A DNA stretch of 64,000 bases, from contig NZ_MAYU01000001.1 in assembly GCF_001685025.1 (NCBI RefSeq), positions 999,971 to 1,063,970 of the forward strand. Direction: 5' to 3'. Every line of letters starts with the position of its first letter. The first letter of the stretch is position 1. The notes under the pieces were generated by a model. The model worked only from the letters and a program-made list of their open reading frames with translations. It made no database searches and was not told the origin of the DNA. Of the stretch, positions 27,047 to 38,084 are shown piece after piece. This stretch comes from Bacillus sp. FJAT-27225 (GTDB taxonomy: Bacteria > Bacillota > Bacilli > Bacillales > Cytobacillaceae). The position numbers and the translations under genes were made by a program.

Positions 27047-27077
27047 TTTAGGGAGCTTGTCACACCATGGGACTGGA

Positions 27078-28382
27078 TTAAATGATTTTTTCGAGCAAGT
27101 ACCTTCTTGCCTCTGATATGAAATAAAGCGAGCCGGTAATCACCAGCACTTCCCCGTCACGAAGCTTACCAATTTCGTCCGTGATGGCCCTTCTCCAATC
27201 ATCTGCTGCCAAATTGAATGGATTATTACCCAATGCTACTAGTTCCTTCGCACTGGCTGCCCTGGGAAAGTCGAATGATACAAAAGTCAGGCTTGAAGAC
27301 GCCTCCTCCAGGGTTTTAATCATACTGCCGAGCGGCTTGTCTTTCAGTGCTGCAAAAATGATTCTAACCTTGTCATTGGAAAAGCGGGCCGACAGCTCTT
27401 CAACAAGTGCCTGGATTCCCTCTGTATTATGGGCTCCGTCCAGAATAATCATTGGATTTTCAGAGACGATTTCAAGCCTGCCCGGCCAAAAAGCCTCCTT
27501 TAATCCTTTTCTGATTGCTGTATCATCCGCCTTCATCAAGCCGTCTTGATTCAATTGTTGCGCCGTTGCAACTGCAAGTGAAGCATTTGCAGTTTGGTGC
27601 TCACCTATCATTGAAACCTCCAATTTTCCGAGAAAGCCGAATGGAGTTACCAGCGAGAACCGTTCTCCACGCTTTGCCTTTTCATGATCCAGGATGGTGA
27701 TTTCTTTTCCTAAACGAAGCAGACTGGAGCCTTTTTGATCCGCCTGCTCCTCAAGCACTTTAAGAGCACCAGGCTGGAGAGTGCCGGTAATTACGGGAAT
27801 CCCTTCCTTAATAATCCCTGCTTTTTCAAATGCAATCTCTTCATACGTATCGCCCAGGATCGCCACATGGTCCAGGCCGATATTCGTAATCACCGATACC
27901 ATCGGCTTCAGGATGTTAGTGGAATCAAACCGGCCGCCAAGCCCGACTTCAAAAATGGCTACATCGATTCCTTCTGTCTCTCCAAAATAGACAAACGCCA
28001 TCGCCGTAATAATTTCAAACTCGGTTGGTCCGCCAAGCTCGGATTGGTCAAGTTCATCGGCAAGCGGCTTAATCCGGTTCGCCAATTTAACGATATCTTC
28101 ATCGGACACCGGCTGGCCGTTGACGCTGATCCTTTCATTGAAGGATTCAATATATGGGGATGTAAACGTTCCGACCGTATAGCCGGCCGCTTCGTAAATC
28201 GACCTCAGGAATGTCAAGGTCGAACCCTTCCCGTTCGTCCCGCCGATATGGACTGACTTTACAAGATTCTCGGGATTGCCGAGCTTGTCCATCATCCATT
28301 CCATCCTTGTCAAACCAGGCTTCATACCAAGCCTAAGCCTGCCATGGATCCATTCCAGCGCTTCAGTATATGTTTGAAACAT
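27078..28382 (-). CDS. folC: Folylpolyglutamate synthase / dihydrofolate synthase
   Basis: FolC adds glutamate to dihydropteroate and to folates. I use the ATG at 28382 (MFQTYTEALEWIHGRL, 434 residues) after GGAGG; an upstream in-frame start adds 8 residues. The protein has the Mur-ligase P-loop (HIGGTNGKGSTLTFLRS), the second motif (VAIFEVGLGGRFDSTN) and ILDGAHNTEG. It follows valS by 89 nt, the standard valS-folC order. Confidence 0.97.
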   Translation of the reverse strand: MFQTYTEALEWIHGRLRLGMKPGLTRMEWMMDKLGNPENLVKSVHIGGTNGKGSTLTFLRSIYEAAGYTVGTFTSPYIESFNERISVNGQPVSDEDIVKLANRIKPLADELDQSELGGPTEFEIITAMAFVYFGETEGIDVAIFEVGLGGRFDSTNILKPMVSVITNIGLDHVAILGDTYEEIAFEKAGIIKEGIPVITGTLQPGALKVLEEQADQKGSSLLRLGKEITILDHEKAKRGERFSLVTPFGFLGKLEVSMIGEHQTANASLAVATAQQLNQDGLMKADDTAIRKGLKEAFWPGRLEIVSENPMIILDGAHNTEGIQALVEELSARFSNDKVRIIFAALKDKPLGSMIKTLEEASSSLTFVSFDFPRAASAKELVALGNNPFNLAADDWRRAITDEIGKLRDGEVLVITGSLYFISEARRYLLEKII

Positions 28383-28471
28383 GTGAAAGCCTCCAATTGT
28401 AAACATGCCGAAGACGAATTCCGTTTTGGAATCCGCCTTCAGTTTTGTTTATTTAGTCTAAGCTGTACTTA

Positions 28472-31114
28472 TTACCCGCGAAGCTCTTTGATGCGCGCTT
28501 CAACGATTGCCCTCTTTTCAGAGTAATCGGCTTCCTTCGCGCGCTCTTCTTCGATAACATGGGCAGGAGCTTTTTTCACAAAGCCTTCGTTGCCAAGCTT
28601 CTTCTGAACACGCTCAACTTCCTTGTCAAGGCGGGCCTTTTCTTTTTCAAGGCGGGCGATTTCCTCCTCGATGTTAATCAGCCCTTCAAGTGGAAGGATG
28701 ATTTCAACACCTGTGATAACCGCTGTCATTGCCTTGTCAGGAGTTGCTAGGTCAGTGCCAATTTGCAGCTCTTCTGGATTACAGAAACGCTCGATATAGG
28801 CACGGTTCTTGTCAACCATCGCCAGGTAGCTTTCGTCCTTCGCCTTAACAAGCATCTTGATTTTTTTGCTTAATGGTGTGTTCACTTCCGCCCTAATATT
28901 CCGGACTGAGCGGATGATTTCAACAAGCAGCTTCATTTCTTCAGCCGCTGCCTCATCAGATAGTTCCGGGTTTACCTTTGGCCATTCAGCGGTCGTAATT
29001 GACTCGCCCTGGTGCGGCAGGTGCTGCCAGATTTCTTCTGTGATAAACGGCATAAACGGATGCATCAGCCTCATTGTGTTATCGAGAACGTATGCCAAAA
29101 TCGAACGGGTCGTCTTCTTGGCAGCTTCGTCTTCCCCGTATAGCGGAAGCTTCGCCATTTCAATATACCAGTCACAGAAGTCATCCCAGATGAAGTTGTA
29201 CAGTGCACGGCCAACTTCACCAAATTCATAACGCTCGGACAGGCGGGTAACTGTTTCGATTGTTTCATTCAACCTGGTCAGAATCCACTTATCAGCAGTC
29301 GATTTTTCGCCGCTGAAGTCAATCTCATCGTAGGTGAGCCCTGCCATGTTCATCAATGCGAAACGTGATGCATTCCAAATCTTATTCGCAAAGTTCCAGG
29401 TTGCTTCAACCTTCTCGGTGCTGTAGCGAAGGTCCTGGCCAGGCGAGCTGCCGGTTGACAGGAAGTAACGGAGCGAATCGGCGCCGTACTGGGCGATTAC
29501 ATCCATCGGATCAACGCCGTTACCTAGTGATTTACTCATCTTGCGTCCTTCCGCATCGCGAACGAGGCCATGGATGAGAACATCCTTAAACGGACGCTCT
29601 CCCGTAAACTCAAGGCTTTGGAAAATCATCCGGGATACCCAGAAGCCGATGATGTCATAACCGGTAACGAGCACATCAGTCGGGAAGTAACGCTTAAAGT
29701 CAGCTGCTTCCGTATCAGGCCAGCCCATAGTTGAAAACGGCCATAGCGCCGAGCTGAACCATGTATCGAGTACATCTTTATCCTGTGTCCAGTTTTCGAT
29801 GTCTTCAGGTGCATCAACACCAACGTACAATTCGCCTGTTTCATTATGGTACCAGGCCGGAATCCGATGGCCCCACCAAAGCTGGCGGGAAATACACCAG
29901 TCACGAGTATTCTCCATCCAGCGCAAATAGTTCGTTTCAAAGCGGTCTGGAACAAAGTTTACCTTGTTTTCCTTTTCCTGAAGGGCAATCGCTTCATCAG
30001 CAAGCGGCTGCATTTTAACGAACCATTGGGTTGACAGGTAAGGCTCCACAACAGCGTTGCTACGCTCAGAGTGGCCAACAGAGTGAAGGTGGTCTTCAAT
30101 TTTGAACAGGACACCCTGCTCCTCAAGGTCTTTGACAATCTGCTTGCGGCACTCAAAACGGTCCATGCCTTGATATTTGCCAGCACGTGCATTCATGGTG
30201 CCGTCTTCGTTCATAACAAGAACACGCTCCAGGTTGTGCCTATTGCCAATTTCAAAGTCGTTCGGGTCGTGGGCCGGGGTAATTTTAACAGCACCTGAGC
30301 CAAATTCCATGTCAACGTAATCATCGCCCACAATCGGAATCTCGCGGCCAACGATTGGCAGTATAACTGTTTTGCCGATCAGATGCTTATAGCGGTCATC
30401 TTCAGGATGAACAGCTACCGCGGTATCACCGAGCATCGTCTCCGGACGAGTTGTTGCGATTTCAATGTGGCCGGAGCCGTCAGCCAAAGGATATTTCATA
30501 TGGTAAAATGCGCCCTGAACATCTTTATGGATAACTTCGATATCAGAAAGAGCTGTCTTTGTAGCCGGGTCCCAGTTAATAATATATTCGCCGCGGTAAA
30601 TCAATCCTTTTTCATAAAGGGTCACGAATACTTTTTTAACCGCATCTGAAAGCCCTTCATCAAGGGTGAACCGCTCGCGGCTGTAATCAAGGCCAAGACC
30701 AAGCTTTGCCCACTGCTCGCGGATATGGCCTGCGTACTCTTCCTTCCATCTCCACGTTTCTTCAACAAACTTCTCGCGGCCGAGGTCGTAGCGTGACTTC
30801 CCTTCTGAGCGAAGTTTCTGCTCAACCTTTGCCTGGGTCGCAATCCCGGCATGGTCCATTCCAGGCAGCCAGAGAACGTCATAGCCCTGCATCCTCTTCA
30901 TGCGGGTAATGATATCCTGAAGCGTCGTATCCCACGCATGGCCAAGATGCAGCTTGCCCGTTACGTTCGGCGGCGGAATGACAACCGTGTACGGCTGCTT
31001 CGATTCGTCATCCTTCGCCTCGAAAAATTTGCCGTTCACCCACCATTCGTAGCGGCCTTGCTCGATCGACTGCGGATCATACTTCGTCGGCATGCTGATT
31101 TCTTTTTGATCCAT
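28472..31114 (-). CDS. valS: Valyl-tRNA synthetase
   Basis: A class I synthetase charging tRNA-Val. The 880-residue protein has HIGH-type motif [20 protein letters not shown] motif [11 protein letters not shown], an editing CP1 domain (about 190-340, [23 protein letters not shown]), an anticodon-binding domain, and the C-terminal coiled-coil arm (about 810-880). It starts at the ATG at 31114 after AAGGAGG. A T-box leader upstream puts it under control of uncharged tRNA-Val. Confidence 0.99.
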   Translation of the reverse strand: MDQKEISMPTKYDPQSIEQGRYEWWVNGKFFEAKDDESKQPYTVVIPPPNVTGKLHLGHAWDTTLQDIITRMKRMQGYDVLWLPGMDHAGIATQAKVEQKLRSEGKSRYDLGREKFVEETWRWKEEYAGHIREQWAKLGLGLDYSRERFTLDEGLSDAVKKVFVTLYEKGLIYRGEYIINWDPATKTALSDIEVIHKDVQGAFYHMKYPLADGSGHIEIATTRPETMLGDTAVAVHPEDDRYKHLIGKTVILPIVGREIPIVGDDYVDMEFGSGAVKITPAHDPNDFEIGNRHNLERVLVMNEDGTMNARAGKYQGMDRFECRKQIVKDLEEQGVLFKIEDHLHSVGHSERSNAVVEPYLSTQWFVKMQPLADEAIALQEKENKVNFVPDRFETNYLRWMENTRDWCISRQLWWGHRIPAWYHNETGELYVGVDAPEDIENWTQDKDVLDTWFSSALWPFSTMGWPDTEAADFKRYFPTDVLVTGYDIIGFWVSRMIFQSLEFTGERPFKDVLIHGLVRDAEGRKMSKSLGNGVDPMDVIAQYGADSLRYFLSTGSSPGQDLRYSTEKVEATWNFANKIWNASRFALMNMAGLTYDEIDFSGEKSTADKWILTRLNETIETVTRLSERYEFGEVGRALYNFIWDDFCDWYIEMAKLPLYGEDEAAKKTTRSILAYVLDNTMRLMHPFMPFITEEIWQHLPHQGESITTAEWPKVNPELSDEAAAEEMKLLVEIIRSVRNIRAEVNTPLSKKIKMLVKAKDESYLAMVDKNRAYIERFCNPEELQIGTDLATPDKAMTAVITGVEIILPLEGLINIEEEIARLEKEKARLDKEVERVQKKLGNEGFVKKAPAHVIEEERAKEADYSEKRAIVEARIKELRG

Positions 31115-31173
31115 TGTGATTCCTCCTTAAATTGCAATAGACAGTGTGACCGTTATCCTAGAAAAATAAAAAA

Positions 31174-31415
31174 ACTCCACTCATCCTAAATTAAAAGGAC
31201 GAATGGAGTTGGCTCGCGGTACCACCTTTTTTCCGGCAAAACAGCCGGCGCTCAAATTCTTTAACGGAGTTGATCCGTCTTCCACTACTCGGCAAACGCC
31301 TTTGGCGGAAGAAGCTCAAGGGTGACATTCCAATGGGCTGCCTGGGAAACCTTTCAGCTGGTAAGTCTCCCTCTCTGGAAAGCAGGCGGGTCATTGTACT
31401 TTTCCCTGTCTTTGC
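31174..31415 (-). ncRNA. T-box leader of valS (specifier GUC)
   Basis: On the minus strand this leader contains the T-box core GGTGGTACCGCG (about 31212-31232), which pairs with the uncharged tRNA acceptor end. A terminator hairpin (ACTCCAT...ATGGAGT type, about 31174-31210) with a T run follows. Stem I holds AGTA and a putative specifier triplet GTC (31324-31326) followed by A, reading valine, in agreement with the downstream gene. Confidence 0.92.
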
Positions 31416-31438
31416 TTTTAATTATTAATTTAGTTTAT

Positions 31439-31468
31439 ATCATATCCAAAAAACCTTCCTGACGTCAA
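31439..31468 (-). promoter_or_regulatory. SigA promoter of the valS T-box transcript
   Basis: TTGACG (31463-31468), an 18-bp spacer and TATGAT (31439-31444) on the minus strand lie just upstream of the T-box. Confidence 0.7.
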
Positions 31469-31580
31469 TCAGGATGGCCAATTTTTTTCAAATTCATTCG
31501 TTTTTTGCAAAAATGGGCGTTCACCTATCAAGCTTTCTCCGCATACACTTTTTATAGATGGATTAAAAGGGGGAAATGCA

Positions 31581-31775
31581 GTGAAAAGGAAACGGTTCAA
31601 TATGTACTCGTACCCTCCATGGGTTCGGACGATTAGAGCAGTTGCGGCTCAATTCTGTATTCCGTTCTGCATCTTTCAGGGAATCCGGACGATTCTGCTG
31701 CCTACAACTTTCGATGTGCTTCTGTTGGCATGTTTAATTTTACTGGCAACGGCTTTATACCTTGAAATTATTTAA
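31581..31775 (+). CDS. Small membrane protein of unknown function
   Basis: A 64-residue protein starts at a GTG 7 nt after AAAAGGGGG, a very good ribosome-binding site. It has a basic N-terminus (MKRKRFNMYSYPPW) and one or two hydrophobic segments (about 22-40 and 44-63). It is a lone plus-strand gene between valS and ysxE, with its own terminator. I do not recognise a family; the strong site and terminator argue that it is real. Confidence 0.7.
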   Translation: MKRKRFNMYSYPPWVRTIRAVAAQFCIPFCIFQGIRTILLPTTFDVLLLACLILLATALYLEII

Positions 31776-31812
31776 GGAGCCCAAGTGAACAAATCACTGG
31801 GCTCCTTCTTTT
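31774..31812 (+). terminator. Intrinsic terminator of the small membrane protein gene
   Basis: A 10-bp perfect outer stem (AAGGAGCCCA/TGGGCTCCTT) is followed by TCTTTT on the plus strand. The stem overlaps the ysxE stop codon, so it may also serve the converging ysxE transcript. Confidence 0.75.
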
Positions 31813-32825
31813 GCTGCTTCCACCTGGCGATCCATTTCTACAAGCCGCATGACTACATATTCTGTATTTTTCAAATGCCAATATTCTTTTAGAAGCTTTT
31901 TGGAATAGGCGAATTCATTCCTTCCAGCTCCTTCTGAAAAATAAGCCTCGGCAGTCCTTGTAATCTGGAGAGGATGAGCGAGATAACTATAAAAGAGAAG
32001 CTTTTCATCCTTCTTGAATGGAAAGTACTTAAAATAATGGGTTGCTGTTTCGACGGCTTCCTCATTTTGCTTTGGAGGAGTCCTAAGCATCTTTGAAATA
32101 AATGGCAGCAAATCATGGATAGGCGAACCATAACCCGCTCTTTCAAAATTTATAAAGTAGCCATACCCATTTTCATTATATACAAAATGCTCCGGTTTTA
32201 ACTTCCCATGGACAATGACCATCCTTGCTTTTTCTTCTTCCTTGCTTTTTTCATGCCACTCCTTAAGCTTTTCCGTCGAGTATTTCACTGCCTGGGTAAT
32301 TTCGGTGTAATAAAGGCAAAACTGAAGCTCAAACGGCGACATGTATATTTTTTTTTCACACCCCTCAATAAATCCATCGAGGAATTCCTGATTTTTTTCA
32401 TAGTGAAGGGTCATTTTTTCAAAATGGTCGGCACGCTCCTCTTTCTCCACCTTTACTTCCTTTGCCGAAAGAGTATGAAGGCGGGCCAGCTCACGAATCA
32501 TCTGCAGGCTTCTTTCCCTGTATGCCTGGAGGGCCTCGTTTGGCAGCCAGGGCATAAGATAATATAGCCTCTGCCCGGACAGGATTCCGTACCTTCCATC
32601 AAGGGCCGGATAAATGGGTACAATCCGGTTATAGCCCCGCTGATACAAGTGCTGGACATGCCTGATAAAATCAATTCCTGTATGGGCATCAATAGACTTC
32701 AAGGCAAACGTCCCTTTATTGCTATAAACTTTTTTAATGTTTCCAAAATCCTCGACAAAATAAGGTTCGATGCCGTAATGCTGCAGCAATGGCGCGAATT
32801 CCCTCACCCGGTTTTGTTCATTCAT
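31794..32825 (-). CDS. ysxE: Spore coat protein YsxE (CotS/kinase-like fold)
   Basis: YsxE is a spore coat-associated protein of the CotS family. Its fold resembles aminoglycoside phosphotransferases (choline kinase-like), but its activity is unknown. The 343-residue protein has the nucleotide-lobe-like start (NIKKVYSNKGTFALKSID), the Brenner-type motif VIVHGKLKPEHFVYNENG and YGYFINFERAGYG in place of the usual catalytic residues. It lies downstream of spoVID as in B. subtilis. A hairpin between the two may uncouple them. Confidence 0.9.
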   Translation of the reverse strand: MNEQNRVREFAPLLQHYGIEPYFVEDFGNIKKVYSNKGTFALKSIDAHTGIDFIRHVQHLYQRGYNRIVPIYPALDGRYGILSGQRLYYLMPWLPNEALQAYRERSLQMIRELARLHTLSAKEVKVEKEERADHFEKMTLHYEKNQEFLDGFIEGCEKKIYMSPFELQFCLYYTEITQAVKYSTEKLKEWHEKSKEEEKARMVIVHGKLKPEHFVYNENGYGYFINFERAGYGSPIHDLLPFISKMLRTPPKQNEEAVETATHYFKYFPFKKDEKLLFYSYLAHPLQITRTAEAYFSEGAGRNEFAYSKKLLKEYWHLKNTEYVVMRLVEMDRQVEAAKEGAQ

Positions 32826-32849
32826 CGGAATTCAGCTCACTTCCGAAAT

Positions 32850-32890
32850 TTTAAAATAAATAAACAGTGAGCGAGCATGAGCCCGCTCAC
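32850..32890 (-). terminator. Hairpin/terminator between spoVID and ysxE
   Basis: GTGAGCG and CGCTCAC form a stem with an inner GC/GC extension. It is followed on the minus strand by TGTTTATTTATTTT. Termination may be partial because ysxE lacks an obvious promoter of its own. Confidence 0.6.
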
Positions 32891-32902
32891 CCGTAGTCAC
32901 TT

Positions 32903-34111
32903 TTATTTTTTTGCAAACGCGGCAGGAATATAGAGCACCTGTCCTTCGTACACATCCTGGCTTATTTCAAGATTGTTATAGCGAAGAATGTTTTGAACCG
33001 ACACATTGTACCTGTCTGACAGGCTATCAAGCGACTCGCCTTTCTGGACGATGCATACCTTCAGTTTTGCCTGCTCTTCATGTTCGTCCCTGCGTGCGAA
33101 GAATTCTGTAAGCGACATACTGGTCTTTTTCGTTTTCTTCTTTTGCGCCGGAGCTGCAGCAACTTCCACCGTTTCTTCTGCTTCGGCTACAGGATCTTCC
33201 GTTTGTTCTTGTGCTGCTACCTCTATGGTTTCTACTTCACCCGCTGATTCCAGCTCAACCTGGTGGGTTTGCACGGCTTCAAGCTCCTGGACGTCCCCAT
33301 ACTGTTCGGATGCATACGGCTGTTCTGCTTGTTCATATTGGGCCTCAGACTGGTTAGGTGCCTGAGCTTGTGGTTGTTGCTGCCGGACTTGCTGATACTG
33401 CTGGACTGGCGGCTGCTGTTCAGCTCTTTTGGATACGGTCTGGGACTGATTCCAATACGACGCAAATGATGGATTAAACGGAAAAGCAGAGAACGTTGCC
33501 AATTCATCAGGGTTGTCTTCAGGCATCCTTCTCGCTTCGGCCTCAAAAACGAGCTCCTCTTCCTCTTCCCGCTGCTCTATTTCCACTTCCTCATAATCCT
33601 CTTCCAGTTCTTCTTCTGCTTCGTATTCACGCTCCTGAACCCCAAGAAAGATTTCCTCAGGTTCCTCCTTCACTTCCGGCTCTCCTGCATACAGGCCGCT
33701 AATAATCAGGTCGGCCGTCAGCTTCATACAGCTTCTTTCGGAAAAAGAATAATCAAATGAATCCACAATCACATCAATATCATAAATGCTTTCAATCCGG
33801 TTCACAGGAATGGTAATGTCAACAGGAAACCTGTGCGCGAAATCCCAAAGCCCCTCCTCACGCAAAACTGCAGACTGGACATATCGTAGAGCCGGCCCAG
33901 CTTCATCAGCCTCCACTGACCCATCTCCATTGCAAACATATTCCCCTGTCAAATCAAGCGCACCACGAATGTTGATGTATCCGTCGGTCTCCTGGATCGT
34001 AATATCCGGGCTTAACGAAATCGAGACAAGCTCATCGACTTCCTGTCCTTTCCGAAACCATAACGATTCTTCTAAAGAAAACCGCAAAGACGATTGATTC
34101 TCCTGAGACAA
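32903..34111 (-). CDS. spoVID: Stage VI sporulation protein D (SpoVID), TTG start
   Basis: SpoVID helps encase the forespore in coat proteins and binds SpoIVA and SafA. I use the TTG at 34111 (MSQENQSSLRFSLEES, 402 residues) because AAAGGAGGAG lies 5 nt upstream; an in-frame start further up lies within this site. The N-terminal domain (about 1-150, VSISLSPDITIQE...IRGALDLTGEY) is followed by a long acidic, Gln-rich spacer (150-330). A C-terminal LysM domain closes the protein (VQKGESLDSLSDRYNVSVQNI). Confidence 0.95.
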   Translation of the reverse strand: MSQENQSSLRFSLEESLWFRKGQEVDELVSISLSPDITIQETDGYINIRGALDLTGEYVCNGDGSVEADEAGPALRYVQSAVLREEGLWDFAHRFPVDITIPVNRIESIYDIDVIVDSFDYSFSERSCMKLTADLIISGLYAGEPEVKEEPEEIFLGVQEREYEAEEELEEDYEEVEIEQREEEEELVFEAEARRMPEDNPDELATFSAFPFNPSFASYWNQSQTVSKRAEQQPPVQQYQQVRQQQPQAQAPNQSEAQYEQAEQPYASEQYGDVQELEAVQTHQVELESAGEVETIEVAAQEQTEDPVAEAEETVEVAAAPAQKKKTKKTSMSLTEFFARRDEHEEQAKLKVCIVQKGESLDSLSDRYNVSVQNILRYNNLEISQDVYEGQVLYIPAAFAKK

Positions 34112-34424
34112 AGCGACTCCTCCTTTCATCTCCTTCGTAAAAAATCACCATGTCACTTACACTCTATGAGAATTTTTTGATGAATATGATTAAAACAAGG
34201 AGTCTCGCCCATCAAATATCGGGGAAGTCGCTGTGTACAGTTGGGGTTTGTAATCGTTTTTAAAGGTGGTAGGGTGGATTGATCTTGGGGATGATTGTTA
34301 AGGTTGAAAACGAGTTGTTGCCGGGTAACCGTAGAAACACTTCGAAACCTCGAGCGGCAGTTCAAAGCTTTGGACTCCAATTTACCTTTCTTCAACTCAA
34401 TTATATGGAGTTACATTTGGAAGA

Positions 34425-34520
34425 GTCTTGATAAAAATGAAAATAGTCTTGATAAGAGTGGAGAATGTCTTGATAAAAGCACAGAATATCACGATAAACA
34501 TTAAAAATCTCTTGATTAAT
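34425..34520. repeat. 21-bp tandem degenerate repeats (GTCTTGATAAAA)
   Basis: Five units start at 34425, 34446, 34467, 34488 and 34509, exactly 21 bp apart, with consensus GTCTTGATAAAAgnnnagaat. The rest of the 34112-34600 gap shows no supported gene. The shared GATAAA core and 21-bp period link it to the arrays at 5.6 and 47.6 kb. Confidence 0.75.
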
Positions 34521-34605
34521 GCTGTGAGATACTGGAGCAGCTTCTCCAACGACAAATTGAATGGCTATACCTTACTAATCTTCAGCCACTCACATTCAAA
34601 TTCCC

Positions 34606-34646
34606 GCAAAAATAAAGCACCCCCGCCACAACCGGGCGAAGGGTGC
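34606..34646 (-). terminator. Intrinsic terminator after hemL
   Basis: GCACCC(TTCGCCC)...(GGCGG)GGGTGC forms a GC-rich stem (34617-34646) followed on the minus strand by TTTATTTTT. It ends the haem operon. Confidence 0.85.
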
Positions 34647-34656
34647 CAAAACCACA

Positions 34657-35946
34657 TTATTTTTTATACTTGGAGAATGCAACTTCCGCAGCCTTGATGG
34701 TCTTTTCAATGTCTTCGTCGCTATGTGCGGTTGACAGGAACAGGCCTTCGAACTGGGATGGCGGCAGGAAGACACCCTGGTTGGCCATCTCTGCGTAGTA
34801 CTCGGCAAAGAACTCGAGGTTGGAGGTCTTTGCTTTTTCATAGTTGATGACTTTTTCATTTGTGAAGAAGATTCCGATCATTGAACCCGCACGGTTGATG
34901 CAGTACGGAATGCCATACTTTTCAGCTGCCTCGCTAAGTCCTTTTTCAAGCATATCGGCCTTGCGACCAAACTCGGTATACGTTTCCGGTGTCAGCTGGC
35001 TCAATGTTGCATAGCCGGCGGACATTGCAAGCGGGTTGCCAGATAGGGTTCCAGCCTGATAAATCGGGCCAGCCGGTGCGATTTGCTGCATAATGTCCGC
35101 ACGGCCGCCGAATGCGCCTACTGGCAGGCCGCCGCCGATTACTTTTCCAAGGCAAGTCAAATCAGGTGTAATCCCGAAATAACCTTGGGCACAGTTATAG
35201 TCAACACGGAATCCAGTCATAACTTCATCGAAAATTAACAATGAACCATATTGAGTAGTTATTTCGCGCAAGCCTTCAAGGAAGCCCGGCACCGGTGGTA
35301 CCACACCCATATTTCCTGCAACTGGCTCAACGATAACGCCAGCAATGTCCTCGCCGAATTGTTCAAACGCATAGCGAACTGCTTCAAGGTCATTGTACGG
35401 GACTGTAATTGTATTTTTTGCAATGCCTTCAGGTACACCCGGGCTGTCAGGCAAACCGAGTGTCGCGACACCGGAGCCTGCTTTAATCAGCAACGAGTCG
35501 CCATGGCCATGGTAGCAGCCTTCAAACTTTAGAATTTTGTTCCGGCCTGTAAATCCGCGGGCAAGACGAAGTGCACTCATTGTTGCTTCTGTACCGGATG
35601 AAACCATCCTGACAACTTCAACGGAAGGGACACGGTCAATGACCAGTTTGGCCAGTTCGTTTTCCATCAAGGTTGGTGCACCAAAGCTGGTGCCGAGCTC
35701 AGCAACATGTTTGATTGCCTCGACAACTTTATCATTTGTATGGCCGAGAATCAGCGGTCCCCACGATAATACATAGTCGATATATTCATTGCCATCGATA
35801 TCATAAATTTTCGAGCCTTTGCCTCGTTCCATGAAGATTGGCTCCATGTTGACCGCTTTGAAGGCGCGCACAGGGCTGTTTACGCCGCCTGGCATTAGCT
35901 GCTTTGCTTCCTGGAAAGCTACAATTGATTTTTCGTATGAGCGCAT
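34657..35946 (-). CDS. hemL: Glutamate-1-semialdehyde 2,1-aminomutase
   Basis: This PLP enzyme converts glutamate-1-semialdehyde to 5-aminolevulinate in the C5 haem pathway. The 429-residue protein carries the PLP lysine Lys268 ([18 protein letters not shown]), the [15 protein letters not shown] phosphate-binding region and [10 protein letters not shown]. It follows hemB but with a 315-nt gap filled by a repeat array, whereas in B. subtilis the two are nearly adjacent. It may therefore be transcribed partly from its own promoter. Confidence 0.98.
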   Translation of the reverse strand: MRSYEKSIVAFQEAKQLMPGGVNSPVRAFKAVNMEPIFMERGKGSKIYDIDGNEYIDYVLSWGPLILGHTNDKVVEAIKHVAELGTSFGAPTLMENELAKLVIDRVPSVEVVRMVSSGTEATMSALRLARGFTGRNKILKFEGCYHGHGDSLLIKAGSGVATLGLPDSPGVPEGIAKNTITVPYNDLEAVRYAFEQFGEDIAGVIVEPVAGNMGVVPPVPGFLEGLREITTQYGSLLIFDEVMTGFRVDYNCAQGYFGITPDLTCLGKVIGGGLPVGAFGGRADIMQQIAPAGPIYQAGTLSGNPLAMSAGYATLSQLTPETYTEFGRKADMLEKGLSEAAEKYGIPYCINRAGSMIGIFFTNEKVINYEKAKTSNLEFFAEYYAEMANQGVFLPPSQFEGLFLSTAHSDEDIEKTIKAAEVAFSKYKK

Positions 35947-36025
35947 GACGGTTCCCTCGTTTCTCTATTTAGGATAGTGTTTATATGGTCATCTGCAAAT
36001 TTGTCCAGCAGATGTTGACTGCATT

Positions 36026-36201
36026 GCCACTCAGAACTTTTATAAGTGACTTTGTCACAATATTTTTCGCTGCAAAGTTACTTAGAGCTTTTATAAGTAA
36101 CCTTGTCACATAATTTTTCTCTGAAAAGTCACTTAGAACCTTTCCTAATGACTTTCGCACAGCAATTTTTTCATATCAAAGTAACTTAGAGGTTTACAAG
36201 G
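36026..36201. repeat. 51-53 bp tandem degenerate repeats between hemB and hemL
   Basis: Units begin at about 36026, 36077, 36128 and 36181 (51, 51, 53 bp; the last is partial). Consensus runs GTNACTTAGAGCTTTTATAAG, then TNACTTTGTCACA, then AATTTTTC. No reading frame runs through it. It separates hemL from the rest of the operon. Confidence 0.8.
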
Positions 36202-36261
36202 ACCGGTTTCCCGCAAAAACCGATACTAAAAGGGATACCAGCCCTAACCACTAAACCAATA

Positions 36262-37242
36262 TTAACGCTCTTCCCTCAGCCACTTTGCTGCGTCTTTGGC
36301 GAAGTAGGTAATGATCAAGTCTGCGCCGGCACGCTTCATGCCAGTGAGCAGTTCAAGCACGATTGCTTTCTCGTCGATCCAGCCTTTTTGGGCGGCGCCT
36401 TTGACCATTGAGTATTCGCCGCTGACGTTGTAGGCTACTACCGGAAGAGTGAAGTTGTTTTTTACATCACGGACGATATCAAGATAAGATAGGGCAGGCT
36501 TGACAATCAGGAAGTCAGCTCCTTCAAGGACATCGGATTCTGCCTCGCGCATTGCTTCGATCCGGTTTGGTGGATCCATTTGATACGTTTTCCTGTCGCC
36601 GAATTGCGGAGTGCTTTCGGCAGCTTCACGGAACGGTCCGTAGAATGCGGACGAATATTTAACCGCATAGCTCATAATCGGAACATCAACAAAACCTGCC
36701 TCATCAAGGCCTGAGCGAATTGCTGCTACAAAGCCGTCCATCATGTTGGATGGAGCAATGATATCGGCTCCTGCTTTTGCCTGGCTGACAGCTGTTTTGG
36801 CAAGCAGCTCAAGCGACTCGTCATTCAGGACGCGGCTCCCTTCGACAACGCCGCAATGGCCGTGGCTTGTATATTCGCATAGGCATGTATCGGCAACAAC
36901 AATCAGCTCTGGGTGGCGTTCTTTAATGAAGCGGGTAGCCTCCTGGACAATTCCATGGTCATGGAATGCGCCTGTGCCGCATTCATCTTTGTCCTGTGGC
37001 ACACCGAACAAAATGACCGACTTGATTCCAAGCTCGACAACCTCATCGATTTCAGCTCCAAGCAAATCCATGGATACCTGGAAAACACCTGGCATAGACG
37101 AAATTTCATTTTTAATATTCTCGCCTTCAATGATGAACAGCGGATAGATAAAGTCTTCCACATGAAGGTGGGTTTCCCTGACAAGCGCTCTCATATTTGC
37201 GCTTGAGCGCAGACGGCGGTGACGTGAAAATTGAAGTTCCAT
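36262..37242 (-). CDS. hemB: Delta-aminolevulinic acid dehydratase (porphobilinogen synthase)
   Basis: HemB condenses two 5-aminolevulinates to porphobilinogen. The 326-residue protein has the metal-binding cysteine region ([17 protein letters not shown]), the first active-site lysine in [18 protein letters not shown] and the Schiff-base lysine in [14 protein letters not shown]. It lies 62 nt after hemD in the hemAXCDBL order. Confidence 0.98.
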   Translation of the reverse strand: MELQFSRHRRLRSSANMRALVRETHLHVEDFIYPLFIIEGENIKNEISSMPGVFQVSMDLLGAEIDEVVELGIKSVILFGVPQDKDECGTGAFHDHGIVQEATRFIKERHPELIVVADTCLCEYTSHGHCGVVEGSRVLNDESLELLAKTAVSQAKAGADIIAPSNMMDGFVAAIRSGLDEAGFVDVPIMSYAVKYSSAFYGPFREAAESTPQFGDRKTYQMDPPNRIEAMREAESDVLEGADFLIVKPALSYLDIVRDVKNNFTLPVVAYNVSGEYSMVKGAAQKGWIDEKAIVLELLTGMKRAGADLIITYFAKDAAKWLREER

Positions 37243-37304
37243 AACTGCTTACCTCCGGACAATTTCTGGCAATGCCAGATCGTATTCTTCTCTATTGTAC
37301 AAGC

Positions 37305-38084
37305 TTATTGTACGCTTTCCAAATAATCGATTGTAGTTTCCACCATATCCGCGACCGTATACTGCTCGGGCGAGGCATGGACGGTAAAGCCAAATTCCAG
37401 CAGGCGCTCATGGGTAACCGGCCCGATACAGGAAACGATGCAGCGGTCGGCCTGCTCTCTAAGGCCATACTCTACAACCGCTTCCATAAAATGATTGACT
37501 GTTGATGGGCTTGTGAACATCAAGATGTCGAGCCCGTCTTCAGCAAGCGCATTCTTCAGCTTCAGCTTGCTGCCTTCAGGGAGGTATGTTTCATATACAA
37601 CGATTTCATCGGCAAAAGAACCGTTTTCCCTTATCGTCATGGCAATATGCTCCCTGGCCAGGTTCCCTTTTGGAATCAGGACCCGGCTGCCCGGACGGAT
37701 ATGGGTGATAAATTCCTCCGCAAAAACCTCCGCGACATATTTGGTGGGGACAAAATGTGGCCCAAGACCTTTTTTCTCCAAAAGAATTCCTGTCCTTTCC
37801 CCGATTGCCGCGACCTTTGGCATCGCGTCAGGCAGCCCTTCAGGGAAAAAAGACAGGAACGTTTCCACTGTCGTATTGCTTGTAAAAACAATCCAGTCAT
37901 AGGATTCAAGTGAATTCAAAACTTGTTTGAGGTGGTCATCCAAGCTGATAGGCTTAAAGGAAAGAAGAGGGATTTCGACTGGAATCCCTCCGTACTTTTC
38001 TATGAGCCGCGAAAATGATTTTGCCTGGTTGGCCCCTCTTGGTATCAATACCTTTTTACCGGACAGGGGCTCCTGGGACATCAT
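37305..38084 (-). CDS. hemD: Uroporphyrinogen-III synthase
   Basis: HemD cyclises hydroxymethylbilane with ring-D inversion. The 259-residue protein has the two-domain HemD fold, with few fixed residues, as is normal; recognisable stretches are [28 protein letters not shown] and [16 protein letters not shown]. It overlaps the hemC stop codon by 4 nt. Confidence 0.95.
   Translation of the reverse strand: MMSQEPLSGKKVLIPRGANQAKSFSRLIEKYGGIPVEIPLLSFKPISLDDHLKQVLNSLESYDWIVFTSNTTVETFLSFFPEGLPDAMPKVAAIGERTGILLEKKGLGPHFVPTKYVAEVFAEEFITHIRPGSRVLIPKGNLAREHIAMTIRENGSFADEIVVYETYLPEGSKLKLKNALAEDGLDILMFTSPSTVNHFMEAVVEYGLREQADRCIVSCIGPVTHERLLEFGFTVHASPEQYTVADMVETTIDYLESVQ

Noticed and set aside
34153-34395. 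80-residue minus-strand ORF between spoVID and hemL
   Set aside because: Composition is not protein-like, there is no good ribosome-binding site, and it lies in repeat-bearing intergenic DNA.
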